Below the pieces are notes generated by a model, which was not told where the DNA came from, did not search any database, and saw only the letters and a list, made by a program, of their open reading frames with translations. Both the position numbers and the translations under genes were made by a program. From Chaunax sp. Z400 (taxonomy: Eukaryota; Chordata; Actinopteri; Lophiiformes; Chaunacidae), in assembly GCA_037577475.1 (NCBI GenBank), contig CM075189.1, forward strand, positions 18,515,839 through 18,579,838: a stretch of 64,000 nucleotides of DNA, given 5' to 3'. This document shows, piece by piece, positions 49,311 through 62,853 of the stretch (its first letter is position 1; each line of letters starts with the position of its first letter).

Positions 49311-51748
49311 TTTAATATGCAGTTTGTTGGTGATGAAACAATTAATAATTAGTAACCCATTGACCCATTTGCTTCAGAAATGAAACACGTTAAAGAGAGG
49401 CTTGTTTTATTTATGAACAATTGGTTTAGCTATTTATGCTGTTAGGCAATTAACAGACTTTGTGTACCTATCCTCTCATATCTGGAGCCAAATACGCTCT
49501 GTTTCTCTTTAATGTCAGTTTGATCAATAGCAATTTAAAACCTTGATGGCTACTCTCTTCAAAGTGGAATTACAATTTTAGAATATTAGCATTTCACTTC
49601 ACTGTATATGCCATTCAAAATGCTATTTGTGCAATTTTATTCCTTATTCCTTCGAACAAGTAATTTCAAAATAAAATATAATAAAATTATGATAAGAGAT
49701 CTGTAAGAGAAATTTATACACTTTTCCCAGCCATTTTTCTCATTTAATTTCTTATTTGTCCTGCAAAATGTTGACATGCAAGTAGCCGTGAAGGATAGGA
49801 GATGATATAATATCCCCGTGCTTCCCAGCGTGCAGTGAAGTGTCACATAAAAAAAAAGCTTTGTCATAATCAACAGGCATATTCGGGCCAAACAGGGCTG
49901 CCTGAGAGGAAGTACCTACTGGAAAGCTCCCCCATGTTCTAAATATCATCAGTAGGAATGCTGAAGTGATGTATGCTGGTCAGTTTGTGCAGATATATCG
50001 CAATTCTTAAAAGTCTGTTCTTAGAACTATGAAAAGTTTCCCCTAGTCTGAAAATGCAGTCACGTATTTAAAAAATCCTGCAGTACAAGGCATGTCAAGA
50101 AAGATGTGTTCTCTTTTCTTTACGTGTAGATGCTCCATTTTAAAGGCAGGCCATGCTTTACATATTGTTTGGAGCGTCTCATCATTCTTGATATTTTCCA
50201 TTTGCAGTAGAATTTTAACCAGGAAACCAGTCGACCTTTGAACAGAAGGGGTTGTTCTTTGCGTCAGGGTGGTTTTGGACCTGTTCAGCTTCATTTAATT
50301 CAGATTTTGCAGCTGCGTGTTTATGAATGTTTGGCTGTTTAGACTTCAATATTTAACATTCCTTCCCCGTTTCCATGGCATAAAGCACAATAGGTGCAAT
50401 CACAGGCACACCACCATGCCGAAGGTTTCATTCTGATCCAGTTACCATGGTGTGCAAAAGAAGATGTCTTTGTTCGGAGGCCTGGACCATTGAAGAAGCA
50501 CAAAATCAAAACACAAAAAGCACATAAACCGACACTGAATAGACAAAAGACAGGATCTGTGAATACACAAGATTTTGCTCACCTGGTGTACGGTCAATTA
50601 ACTTTGTGTTGCCGTGTTTATTTAACGTCACCTCTGATTAACAGTCACAACATGGAGTATAGAACACCTGAAAATGTAGTATGGTGCCTGGGTGGGACAC
50701 TGTTTGCCATCTGATACCGTCTCCACAACACCGTGCTTATCTCATCGCCCCCTTGGGGGTAGTTACAGCTGTTTTCCCCTATCAAGACAAATTAGTGTGG
50801 CTGTGTACCCCTGTCACCCCCTCAGAGTGAAGCAGAGAATGGAGACATCATGGTCACCACCACTCGTTGTGCGTCTGGATTTAAGCACACTTGGCCATGC
50901 TTACAAGAATTTGGAGTTGATGACATATGTCAGTTTTAATTAAATGTGTTTGTTGATCTCTGTATTCATAACTTGGGGATCCAAGAAGAGGAAAAACATG
51001 CTGTTGGGATTTTTTATTCCCTCTCTAATCTGTCTATCTAATCTAATATCCACATTTTTTTTAATTTATTTATTTTTTTGAGCGGCTGTGGCTGGTTTAG
51101 TCGTGGTAATGCTCTAAATCCTTACAAGCCTGACCAGGCTCTGCGATGTAAAATAAGAGTAGGAGTTTATTTTCACGGAGGATAACAGTTTTTCCCCACA
51201 ACACACACAGCACCCATCTCCTCTTCCTGCCATGGACACTTTCTACCTTCCAAACACACACCGAAACAGTTGTGGACATCTTCACAGAAACATTACTGAC
51301 ACTTTTAGGTTATAGCCTGATAAAAGATGACCTCCTGCTGGTGAGAAATTTGGTTTTCGTTGAGAAAAAAGCATTTCCTTTCAAACCAGACCGTGACCTT
51401 GTTCTTAGCAAAACCCAGTAACAGTAAGTACAGCCACTCGTGCTGGCACTCATATGCTGACAGATACAGCAGCACTGGGATGGGGGCGGGGGATGTTATG
51501 GTAATGAGGACTTTGCCCTATGATTGTGCTGGTTTAAAATGTTACACTTCATCACCTTAATACTGGGCTCTCGCAACATTTGATGGCACTGGCTCCATAA
51601 GGCTGGGCACAAATTAGTGGGTCTTGTTATTTCAACATTAGCTTGTCGACACCTCATCTTAATTTCACAGCTGAACCACATCTAAACCATATAAATGGAG
51701 ACCTCAAATGCTTTGGCTTCCTGTGATGAGGAGAGATAGGTGGTGAGA

Positions 51749-51750
<2 letters not shown>

Positions 51751-51800
<50 letters not shown>
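51751..51800 (+). repeat. (GT)25 microsatellite
   Basis: Uninterrupted GT array followed by ATGGGGGGGCGGG. Confidence 0.98.
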
Positions 51801-51803
<3 letters not shown>

Positions 51804-51970
51804 GGGGGGCGGGTTATAAGCACACTGGCCTATTTGTGTCTTTGCCACTATGTATGGATGTGAGAGTGTGCATGTCAGTTCTATGTGTCAAAAAGGCACT
51901 CTCCTCCTCAGAGAGATGTAAATTCAAAATAACAGAGATAGAAATGGAGGGAGAGAGACAACCAGAGTGA

Positions 51971-51993
51971 GTGAAAGAGAGAGAGAGAGAGAG
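51971..51993 (+). repeat. (GA)n run
   Basis: Short GA array within a purine-rich stretch that follows the (GT)25 region by about 170 bp. Confidence 0.9.
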
Positions 51994-52689
51994 AAAAAAA
52001 TAATCTTATCCTATGTTATCCCTGCAAAACCTGACAAACCACCCCCGAGACTGATCTGGCTTAGCATTCAGTGTGGTTAGGGGCTTGTTTGTGCTACTAT
52101 GATTGAAGCAGGCTGGCTAAGTTGGCCTCATAACAGTCCAGTCACAGTGTAGCCTGCCTAGGGATGGCCGGCCTGTCTCTATCTGGCCGCAGATATGAAC
52201 TAGAAGGGCACTCAGAGAGTGAGTACCTCTGCCAACACCAATATTCCACTCTTCTATGATACAATATGCAAATCTACACGTGAAACCATTAAATGTGTGG
52301 ATATATTTCCAAAAATTAAACGATAATGCCAAAACGTGGTTTTGCAAAGCAGAAGCAACTGCATCATTTTCGTCTTGTTTTTATTATTATTTTGCTGTGC
52401 TGGGGACGTTTCTGGGCATCAGCCTTTTGGTAGGCGTTGTAGCCCCTGGCTAAATAGAGTGCAGGATGTAAGGTCAGGCTAAAAATGTACAGACAGGTTA
52501 CAGCGCTGTCTCCATCTCTCTGCTGTACTCTGTGTCTGTGTCATGTAAAAAGACCTACTGGTGTGTGTGTGTGTATGTGTGTCTCATGCCCCAATCCACA
52601 CCAAATCGAGCAACGTGGCACCTTCCAGCAGGATTGTGTGGAGGTGTGCTCCTTTGTTGTCACTAACGTCTTCTTTTCAGTCAATATCT

Positions 52690-52962
52690 AGTGTAGTTTG
52701 TTAGACCACTACTGGTCTCCCGAGCTTGGGAGGAGGCACCGTCTTAAGCATTGAAAGTGGAAAGTAATTTGTGTGTCCGCCCCATGAGTCATATCCACTC
52801 TAACATTGAATGGGTTCTTTGTTGGCCTATGCTAAACCCTTCCACCAAGTTTCATAAAAATCGGGCCAAACGATTTCTTTCCGTAATCCTGCTGATGCAA
52901 AGACAAACACACAAACTAACAGACAAACTGCTTTGCAGACAGGACATCCTTAGCAGAGGCAA
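52690..52962 (+). repeat. LINE-tail-like repeat (possibly RTE type)
   Basis: Contains CCTTCCACCAAGTTTCATAA, then AATCGGGCCAAACGAT and GTAATCCTGCTGATGC, and ends near TTAGCAGAGGCAATAAATG. I recognise these phrases as the 3' portion of an abundant teleost non-LTR element; assignment to the RTE group is from memory and uncertain. Boundaries are approximate. Confidence 0.5.
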
Positions 52963-52990
52963 TAAATGCATGAGTGCAGTGCTGTGGTTG

Positions 52991-53070
52991 ACAAGTTAAA
53001 TTTATTCATAAAGCACCAATTCACAACAAAAGTTATCTTATGACACTTTCACAAAGGGCAGACTGAGATC
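52991..53070 (+). repeat. Common teleost interspersed repeat fragment
   Basis: The stretch TTTATTCATAAAGCACCAAT, followed by TCACAACAAAAGTTATCTTA and GACACTTTCACAAAG, resembles a repeat found throughout fish genomes (TTTATATAGCGCC-type core). It directly follows the LINE-like tail, suggesting nested or adjacent insertions. Family not assigned. Confidence 0.45.
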
Positions 53071-54449
53071 ATTACTGCAATTTACAGAGCAGCAGCTGGA
53101 CAGTCCAAGTTTTGTCCCCTGAAGGAGGGTTATTAATTGTCCCAATGTTGTATGTGGTCCGCTTGCACAAAATGCTTTTTTTAAACATTCTAAATTCCAG
53201 GCATGTATCCCAGAATGCAATTAAGCCTCTGCCATTAGATCAAGCGACACATGTCTTCTCTCCTCGTGCCTGGCGTGGAATTACGGCGAGGGGATGGAGA
53301 AAAGAAAGAAATTAGTATGGAAATTAGCTGCCTTCAGAGCCTTTGGCGTTAAAGGTGTTGTAAGGTGCTACAAGAAAGCTGCAGTTCCCTCTGCAGGAAT
53401 CTCAGTAAGAGAAAACACAGGCCTACAGGAGGATTGATTTCCTTGGGAGACTTGTATCCCTCTGTGCAATGTGGGATTAAGGAAATCGCATATGAAAGGC
53501 ATACCATGCTGTTTAGCGTACAGCAGTTGTGCATGGGGTACAAAGTGGTCTGGAGTAAGCAGATTGTATTTTTAACATTACAAACTGCTTTTTATCCACG
53601 GAGAGTTGGAGGTCCTTAACATTTTAAAATAAAACACATTAGAGTTTGTAGTCTCTACCATTCCCATGGAACCAAGCCCAGGTCTAACAGATGAATCTGG
53701 TTTGCCTTCTGATGCTTTTCTTCACCTCCTCTGGGCATTAGGAGTTACAACACATTCACACAACACATTGCAGTAAACATTAAGTCCTTCAAGGTACCGT
53801 CTAGGCTTATTTGAATCGAATGCACTTCAACAGTAAATTCAATAAAGCAATATAATGTATTTAAGTTTACTTAAGTTAGTGTATAAAAGCATTTCATAAC
53901 TTAAGCGACCACAACATTATCCACAACTTGGATGAATAACAATTTTATGTGTACAATATTAGGTCTTTAGAAAGGTGTTATCTATATAAAATTAATATAT
54001 TCAATGTAATTTCATATGGTATTACACTATATACGTGGTATACCTTATACCACGAGTACAATATTACAAGTAATTCCAGTGGGAAAATATGGCAGAAAAT
54101 TAAAAAATACAAAACAAACTTTTATTAATTTTTGTAGGGTTTGCTCCCTCATTAATTCCTTTTGCAAGACAAAATGTTCCACAGTTGTTTGTCTCTAATT
54201 TGTCAAGGCAAAGGACTAACCTGTCCCTAATGAAAACCATTCATGCATAACAACAGCTTTCAAAAATACTCTGCAACATGCCAACTTTGTTTCAAAGTAC
54301 ATTCAAGACAAGTGACTGTAATGAGGGCATGAAAAGGTGAACAGATGTACTTGGCGGGGTTCTGTGAGGCCATTAGGTAAACCGAGACTTGAGGATGGAG
54401 AGTTTTTCACTTTTTCATTTCTCTTTTTTTTTCTTCTTTGTTGTGCTTT

Positions 54450-54690
54450 GCATGAATTGTAGCTACACTGCCCTCAACCATTTCCGGTATTTCTGGTATT
54501 GCTCCATTTCGTCCGTCTCGTCTGAGTCCATAAGGTCTCCAGTAACGTACCCAATTACGTGCAGAATGAGCGCAGAAGACGTACAGAAGGCTCCGACCAT
54601 CTCCTTAGCCATCTGTAATGTAGAGCATAAATGGGCCTTTTTACTGTTTAGCAAGCTAAGGTAGCTAGGTAACATAGGTCTGTGATACTT
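54450..54690. repeat. Possible interspersed repeat
   Basis: A CG-richer island in AT-rich surroundings, containing CATTTCGTCCGTCTCGTCTG, GTAACGTACCCAATTACGTG and ATAAATGGGCC. It is reminiscent of non-autonomous DNA elements seen in fish genomes. No terminal repeats could be defined, so this is tentative. Confidence 0.3.
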
Positions 54691-55037
54691 GGAAGAATCA
54701 GGTGTTGAACTGTTAGGAACTATTTGAATTTGGACAACCAACTGATGTTGTCTTTATTGGTGTGATCAGTCTTATCGGAGAGCATCTCAACACAAAGGCC
54801 TTGTTTAAAACTCAGCTTCTTAAACTTACTAAAGGAAGAATTTCAGAGTCCCAAGGTAACACTATATTAATGCCTATCAGGGTAACATTCTTTGTCTCTT
54901 CCTGTACTTCACTTCCCCATTTATTCCATACAACCTAAGGACATGCTGAGGTCTCTCTACTTGAATATTTAACATAAGGCAGCCATGTGTTTGCAGCCAA
55001 CAATGCTATTTATATCCCAGTGTAAATAGCAGAGAGA

Positions 55038-55600
55038 GGGACTGTTTACACAACGGTTCTACCATAAAACAGTAAAACTTTTGTTGCAGTTTGGCCATTC
55101 ATTTCACAACAATGGCATTTTGGGGGCCCAAAAACACTAACATTAGAAAATGGAGTGTCATCCTTGCCAAAAATGCCACTGTCGCCGTCACCATGTAAAA
55201 TGGCAAAACACAACTTGTCTTAAAAGTGGTCATGACACAGCCCCACTTCGCACACGGCTATTACAATTCCAGCCTAATACGTGCACCCGGACAGAACAAT
55301 GCGGACAGAACAACAACACAATGTTCGGTTTTGTTTGTGCTGCAGACTCTGTTGGAGATTATGAACAATCCTCCATTGTAGATTTGCTGCACCGCCACTG
55401 TGATCTTATTCTGTGGTGTTGATTTTGAAAAGTCACACTGCCATCTACTGCCCTGACATGCATACTACACTTTTTTCAAACGCCTCCGCTGTTCCGTTGC
55501 ACGAGGATTATTTCCAAACCGTTGTTGTGTCAACGCAATTTTTTTGAAATACATAGCATTACCATTTTTAGCAAAACTGGTAAATTGTGTAAACAGGGCC
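55038..55600. mobile_element. Non-autonomous DNA transposon with terminal inverted repeats
   Basis: Ends carry a perfect 12-bp inverted repeat, CTGTTTACACAA at 55042-55053 and TTGTGTAAACAG at 55585-55596, extended outward imperfectly by GG. Inside, GGCATTTTGGGGGCCCAAAA and ACTGCCATCTACTGCC resemble phrases of a common fish repeat. It is about 560 bp with no transposase frame. No clear target-site duplication is visible, so the superfamily is left open. Confidence 0.55.
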
Positions 55601-56487
55601 AGAGGCACCCAGCACGTTTTGTGGAGATGAGGGCAGGTGTAAGGGAGCTGGGTGTAAATAGCAGAATTGCTGGTGTTTGACTGTTCTCACACAGGTGCAA
55701 ATAGACACTGCCTTAAGATAATTCTTCTTTCTGGCACCTTCTAGCATCATTATTTCTTACTGTGTAGTGGAGTGCTGCTTATTTTGGCAGAAGGCAATCT
55801 GACCCTGAGGCTACGGGGATTCCTTTCCCCCATGTGTCAGCTAATGTTTACTGAGGCCTGAAGACTGCTGGTGGATCGCAGGATTTCATAATCCACTGCC
55901 CATACAGGGGAGCAAGGGCAAAAAATAATTCTCTTTGTGTCAACAGTTGTTTAATTCATGGGTAATTTCCTCATAGCTAGCCACATGCTAGCTATGTAGA
56001 CAGAGAAAGACAGAAAGAGAGGCATAAATACTAAGAGAGGCGTTCCACACTCAGGTGCTCTGCCTCCCTGGAAACTACTTCATGACTGGGTTGTAAAGCC
56101 TGGCTATTTGAAATCAAGTCTTTGCCTCTCATTCATGCATTTTAACCAACCGGGTTTTTAAACATATGAGTTCCAAATAAGTCAAGGGAGACATATTATG
56201 TCAGCAGTTATTTTAAGGAGGAGCGATTGTCCAGTCACTGCAGTTTTCCTCTTGATCTCTGGGCACTGGATGTTTTTCAAGATGAAGTTCGAGATCAATG
56301 AACTCTGAATGGAAGCACTGGAGGTAAAACTCACTCCCACTTGAGCACAGACAGAAATGTGATATTTCACAGGGTAAAGAGAAGCTCTTCTTTGAAATGC
56401 TCTCTTTTGTTTTCTGTCTGTGGGTGATGAATTTAATTACACAATTAAAAAAGCATGTCTTGGAAAAGGTTTTGAACACTCTTAGAT

Positions 56488-56600
56488 TAAAGCGGTGTTA
56501 ATTTTGTCAACCGAAACTGTGACAAAAATATTTACGTACCATCTATTTATTGCAACATATGACAAAAAGAGTCATTTATTACAGTTTTGTTAACAAACAA
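56488..56600. repeat. Possible interspersed repeat fragment
   Basis: The phrase GCGGTGTTAATTTTGTCAAC, followed by CGAAACTGTGACAAAAATAT, resembles a degraded copy of a fish repeat with GTTAATTTTGTCGAC-type sequence. Ends are not defined. Confidence 0.4.
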
Positions 56601-57945
56601 ACAGACAAATTAACTTAAAAGTTAAGTTATTGTTTGGATGCAACGTCAATCCCGTCCCTGCACGGTTCTGTGGAGTCAACCACTGTAGCTTTGCTCCCGA
56701 TTAGTAAATCAGTCACTGTACAAAAGCCCTAACCATCCCGAGATACCTGAATATTCCAAGCCTTGATCCATGCATGATGATCCTAGTCAATTCTCTCCAC
56801 TCATGAGTCACCAATAACATTTCAAAATGTCACCAAAAATGATTTTGAATAATATCTGTTGATATCTAATTGTCAAATCCAATGTCAGGAAATTTTATTC
56901 ATAAATCATACTTGAAAAACACTTGCTTTCTGAACTTTTTAGACAGGAAAGCCATGTATTCTGTCTTTAAAGCGTCCAAAGAATATTCATCTATAAATGA
57001 CATAGGAAACCACTTTAGCGCAAATAATATCCGTTCATTGTACTAATTAAAGGTAAATGTGCTTTCTTGCATCAAGCCCCTTTTGACAGGTAGACATGAT
57101 CTTAGTCAGCAGTGTATCCCACCGCTTTGGGGATGCAAGCTTGTACACCGTCTTGTCTTTGTCACTTTCCTTCTCCCCAGCATTCACTTGCTTTTTGAAG
57201 AGCTGCAACAGCTGGCACACACAGGCTATGTGAGCAGGGCATGTGCATCACAGAACAAAAATGTGGAATTGGACAGAGATGAAGACCATTAACTTGTGTT
57301 TTCAAACTGCACTGACTTCAGTATTGGTTAATTTTCAGGAAATTACAACAGATGAATATAACAGTCTTGCCAGAGTTGTGAATAGCAGCATTACATAAAA
57401 AAAGCAGAAAGGAATATTTGGTATGAACATAAACTGCTGTCTTTAGATGTCTCATGAATGAAAGTGGCTATATGCTAAATGTTTTGCTTTAACATTATAT
57501 AAACTAATAATATTAACCTCTAACATGCCATTGTATTTATTTGGAATATGGAGGCTAATGTATAATTTGTTTATCTGGCAACCTTCTGTCATTCCAATTT
57601 TAATTTTACAACAAATTTAAGGACAAATTACCTCCAAAGTTAATACCCTGACATTATACTTACTTTGGAGTTGGTGAAGGTTCCACTCCAGTTCCATATC
57701 ATCTATTGCCTGGAGCACAGCAGCTGTTTCCTCCTCATTATGAGATATTTAGAAGCTGAAGAAACACAAACACAAACTTGTAAAAAAGGTGAAGAGTCAT
57801 ATAAAGTTTCAAAAATGATGATCAAGGATTTTTTTTTTTTGTGCACATGCGAAATAGACGATACAACACAGCTATGTATTTAGGCATGCATAGGCAACAG
57901 ATGAGCAAGAATAATGAAAGACCTGCAACACATGTGTACTATATT

Positions 57946-58120
57946 GCATGTTTTTGGTGGTGGGAGGAAGCCGGAGAACCTGGAGGGAACCCACGCAGAC
58001 ACGGGGAGAACATGCAAACTCCTCACAGAAAAGTCCCAGGTCCTCAGGTGGATTTGAAACCAGGACTTTCTTGCTGTGAGCAAGAGCAGACCGCGCTACC
58101 CACTGGGCCACCGTGCCGCC
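57946..58120 (-). repeat. tRNA-like SINE-type repeat
   Basis: Read on the minus strand it starts GGCGGCACGGTGGCCCAGTG and ends in ACCACCAAAAACATG. An A-box-like TGGCCCAGTGG (58100-58110) and a B-box-like GGTTTCAAATCC (58050-58061) are spaced about as in Pol III promoters of tRNA-derived SINEs. The body includes GCATGTTCTCCCCGTGTCTG and TGGGTTCCCTCC, a sequence I recognise as a very common teleost repeat. The family name is uncertain. It is not a functional tRNA, because no cloverleaf or anticodon arm is evident. Confidence 0.7.
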
Positions 58121-59076
58121 AAAATACATCCATCTATTTTCAAAACAGTCATTTAACATTAATCATACAGTATGTGTAAGAGGCAAAAGTCTCTTCAAGT
58201 AAAATAATAAAATAAGGATAAAACAAAAGATGTAAAATGTGAAGGAATGCATTGCTGGATCATTTTTTAAAACTGCAAATCATTTTGAAATAAGGGTTGG
58301 CATAAGGTTTTGGTTTGGTTTTATCTAATCTGAATCCATTATCAAATTCTCTCTCATATTAATTAAATATGATTTTCACACTGAGACAACAGCGACCTAC
58401 TGACTTTGGCAGATCTCCAACAGCTACTTGCTAATAATAAAGGTCCAGATTCAGAAGTAAAAGATGATCTGCTTTGAATATTAATATCCCATAAATTATT
58501 TTTCCACTGCAAGATTATAACTTTACTATACTATTGAAACTGACATGACGTGATTAGCAGAGGGTTTCATTAATAATGAGAGAGACTCATTCTGGTGTTT
58601 GAGCTACAAAAATACCAAGTCAACTGATTGTAGAGCAGTGTTACAGAGTGATGTTTCTTTTCACCCAAACAATCTATGGCTTAGCACAAACAGCATGGTG
58701 ACTGTTTCCCCACAGAGATATCACAAAACAAATGACAGCAAAGTTTATTTTGGCCTGCATCAAGTCGAATCATGGAATTAACGATTGTTTACAACAACTG
58801 ATATGATGTAATATTTCATATTTTTACTCTCAACAGCACCAGCTAAAAGTAACTGGCAAGAGTGCCAGCTAACAATGGGAATGTGCTATGTGACTGTTTG
58901 TACAATGAGCTTTGCTACAATGAGTGTCAAAATTCAAGAGTTATTCACACTGGTGCACCAAAATAACTTTTTCACACTGTCACACTGTAGTAAAATACTT
59001 GCTGTGTAGAGCGCTGTGGTTATTTCCTTTCTTTTCAAACAGAAAAATATACATTTATTAGATTTTTAAACAGATG

Positions 59077-59157
59077 TACAGTACCAGTCAATAGTTTGGA
59101 CACAGTTTCCCATCCACTTGAATGGGAAACTGTGTCCAAATTTTTGACTGGTAGTGT
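59077..59157 (-). mobile_element. Palindromic MITE, copy 2 (upstream region)
   Basis: Reverse-complement copy of the 81-bp palindrome at 31263-31343, with no mismatch. Here the element body (59079-59156) is flanked on each side by TA, the target duplication expected for Tc1/mariner insertion. It has no coding capacity, so it depends on a transposase supplied elsewhere. Confidence 0.8.
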
Positions 59158-59930
59158 ATGTATGGACCGTAGTTAGTATTAAATACTATCAAGTTTAAAA
59201 CGGTTTTTAATCTTTGTTTTTACTCAAGTCGCAGGATAAAATGACAAAACAGGCTCTCCCCAAAACAGACAGGAGTCAGACTAGTGAATGAACTTCAACA
59301 CGATACAGAACACAGATGCAATAAATAAATAAATAAAATACCTTTTATATATGATTTTATAATCAAAAATAAAATGGGAACATTTACCCATCTTAATCCC
59401 CGTTCAGTTCAACATTACGGTAAAGTGGAGAATAAATTCAAGGTGCCCCTTAACCCCTCTACAGGGATGGGATTTTCAACAATCAGTAAATTACAAGCTC
59501 TGGTCTATAATAGACAAGGGCAGCTAGACGAAGTCAAAAGCTATCACAATGGAGTGTGGGTAAGATGAAGAGGGACGAGGGAGGTGAACTGGAGTAAAAA
59601 AAAATATCTTCCGTACTCAGTCAAATGTTCATATTGTGCACTAACGTGAAAGGCAGTGCATCTTCAGTGTGATTAAAGTTAACTCAAATCTATACTAACT
59701 AGTAAATGCTGATTTGCTCCTGTAACACGAGCTAGCTTGGCTTGGCACTGCATAATCAAAAACAACAAGCAAAGCAATTAACTAAAAAAAAGAAAAAAAA
59801 AGGCATGTTTGATGTGCGGTTGTTGTCAGATGTGAGTCCGCTGTGCATGGATGTGAGAATTGACAGTGTCTGTAGAATGGCCATATCCTGCGAGGGTGGC
59901 TGAAATTACTATGCTGACCTGAGGGGGGAT

Positions 59931-59999
59931 CTGTCACCTCTTCAGCTGTCCTATCAATAAAGGCAAAAGATGCCCCAAAAAATATCTTTAAAAAAAAAT
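59931..59999 (+). repeat. Fragment of common teleost repeat with A-rich end
   Basis: CTGTCACCTCTTCAGCTGTC, then CTATCAATAAAGGCAAAAGA, then an ATATCTTTAAAAAAAAA end. This matches the end of a repeat I recognise as widespread in fish. The AATAAA and terminal A-run suggest a retrotransposed 3' end. Confidence 0.5.
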
Positions 60000-62767
60000 T
60001 TGAGTTGATGATTTGGAGACGGCAGAGGCAGAAAGTCTGTTGGTCAAGGACTGTATACATGTCCCTCAAAGAGATGAGTCCCACTGTTTGAATAGCAATG
60101 CACCAGGTGCAGGTGCATCTGACTTTACAAGGGACTGGGGGATGATGCAATTGATTTAATTCATGTTATGGCTAAAACACACAGAACCTTGAAGATTACT
60201 TTGTGCCTAAATTGTGCATCGTTCAAATAGGAAAAACCGGAGATGGACATGCCCTAAATGTACTTGTACCACTGGCTTTAGACCATGCATTTTAGATAAT
60301 TTAAATAAGGCCCATTGAGCGTATCTCGATGCGAAACAAATATGACGACTGTATTTTCTTCCTCAGAAAATAGTTTGATCTTCTAAATATTGTCAGTCAC
60401 ACACTGTTTACATTCTTGTTTACTAGATTCTGATTCATCTTCCTTGCCTTCCTTTGATACATTGCTATGTTGTCAATCAGCAGAAAAGCATAAGACATGA
60501 ATTACGTTGGCCGTTCTGTGTATCACATCTTCCTGCATGTGTATCATATAACACGCTCTACAACTATAACACATACAAACATATTTTCTTACCACTGGCC
60601 AACATATTAAGCGTAGTCACGAAACAGAGAGGCCTGAAACAGCTTCCTCCAGCATCTGTTGCAGCTGCATTGTTAAGCTTTGCCATGAATATGTGTTTAC
60701 ACTGCTGTCAGTGGTGCAACGTGGGTCCTGCTGCAACGAACACAAAGGTGGAGCAACCCCATGATGTTTATAGGCAAGATACCATGGACCTTTGAAGACC
60801 TCAGGATGTACATTCTTTGCATACTTGGATACTTTTTTCTCTTCTCAGCTCTTGACTGATATCAGGGCAGCGCAGGACTGCAAAAGCAGGATCATCTTAA
60901 CGTGCATAAAGAAGGCCTTCCACTATCATAACCGTGTGGATTAACTGGTGCCTTCTCTTTACTGATATGAAAGCGCACTGCAGTTGCACTGAGTTTATGG
61001 GCAGTGCAGAATATACTGTATAAGTAAAAGGTGTATTATTTGTCAGTATCAGTGTTTAGTATCAATGTGAGTGGGTGACTCCTAGTATTTTGTTAGTTGA
61101 CTTGGGGGGTGGCAGAGGTATGCATTCCATAGTTTGTTCAACAAATGGAAATACACAATGGAAAAAGTAACAAAGTGAGTAAAGAATGAAAAGATTCAAA
61201 TGCAAAAATAAATACCAACAATAACAAGAAAATAATAATAAAAAAAACAAAATGAAAGAGTACAACAATAAAAGGGACAACATGATAAATGAAAAATATC
61301 CTGCACCATCAGTGAAGACAAATTAGTTAGAACCTCTTGACACTTCTAGCACATAACGTAATGTATGCATTAGCAGACGGCCCCCCAGTTGTTATTACAA
61401 CTATAAGAAATGTGACATTTCTGACAGCTGCAGTACTTCGCACTTTCGATAAAAGCTGTTGAAGTGTAAACAAACTGGTGTCAACAGTTTTGCAAAGCAG
61501 CAATCGAAAAAGTCCAATATTAACATAATTATAAATGATTCACTTAATTTAAAAGGATGTACAGTATATAGCCAAACACAGTTCGTATATTTCTGGTAAC
61601 AACTAGAAATATGTAATTCAATTATAATTGCTAATTTAGACTTCTTTGACAACAGAATGTTTTTTGTGCTTCTTGTTCGACAAGCATGAATGAAGCATGA
61701 GTCTAACTGTGCGTGATATTTGATCATTCCCGCAGAAGGTGTGGATGCTGTCGTCGGCTGCTGGGAGGCAGAGGGTTATGTCTACCACATTTAAAGTACT
61801 ATGAACAAACTTGAAAATGACTCAGCTTTGAATTAAGTTCTTTGCAAAGGTGACCCGATTAGGCATTGTTCCAGCTGGACCTTGCTGGGCTAAAGTGCAC
61901 CTGAGAGCCCTTGGTGTGAATGATAAGTGGCATTACTTAGCTGCACAAGACGCATTGCTGGCGAATGTGCTTAAAAACTAATTGATAAAGTTCTGTATGC
62001 AGCCTTTACTTAATCTCTAAGGAAGTCTAGTTTCCCATTTGTGAATTGTAATACCGTGCCTCATCCTGCAGGAGATAGTCAAGAAATATGGGCAATTTCT
62101 GTTTTTACACTCATTGATTTAACTCCTGTTCTCATGTTTCATTAACTTTGCAAGAAAATGATTGATTTTTTGTAGTATGAGATCTAGTTCAGCTTGGGGC
62201 ATGGTATAAATTGAATTTAAGTGTCAAGATGACAGACTGTTTGTCCTTAGTGTTTACACAAGATGTACAATATTACATTGGTTGTATGTGTGTGTATGTG
62301 TGTGCACAATTGGGTTTCAGAGTCAATAGACATCATGTCTGCACATGATGGGTCCTCGGAGCATGCGGTGGGCTCCAGATTCACTTTCAACCTTCCTCAA
62401 CCAAACGGCATCTGCGTCACCACGGCAACATGACAAGCCTTGATTCTTCGTTTTCTACGCAAAAAGCAGCGAGGCCCAGCACGATGGCTGCCCATGTCTA
62501 ACTGGAAGCTTATAAACCCTCAGTGTTAGATATGGTTGTAATAAGATACAGTTAAAGCCTGGCAGCTAATCTGATATTTCACCTAAGTGAGACATAGGAA
62601 AGATATAAAAACATTAGGAGGGGGCACTAAGAGGATTAGATGGAAACAGATGTGTGCTGGCATTTTTAATCCACTCATGCTTAACCCTTTCAAGCTGCCC
62701 GAACTGCTGCACGCAAACAATGATTATGATTATTTAGCTTCCAATAGGGCCGTTTCTCGTTTCAGAC

Positions 62768-62853
62768 ATCTCTCTCTCTCCCCCCCTCCCCCACTTACAC
62801 ACACACACTGACAACATAAAACATGCACACACATCCCTCTCTCTCTCTCTCAT
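62768..62853 (+). repeat. Compound CT / C / CA / CT low-complexity block
   Basis: A (CT)n, then C-rich, then (CA)n, then again (CT)n segment in the far upstream region; polypyrimidine strand bias over most of its length. Confidence 0.85.

Noticed and set aside
54034..54054. CGTGGTATA / TATACCACG hairpin as a regulatory RNA
   Set aside because: A 9-bp stem in AT-rich DNA with no other support.
57946..58120. Functional tRNA gene
   Set aside because: A- and B-box-like motifs are present, but there is no cloverleaf and the body is that of a common SINE-type repeat.
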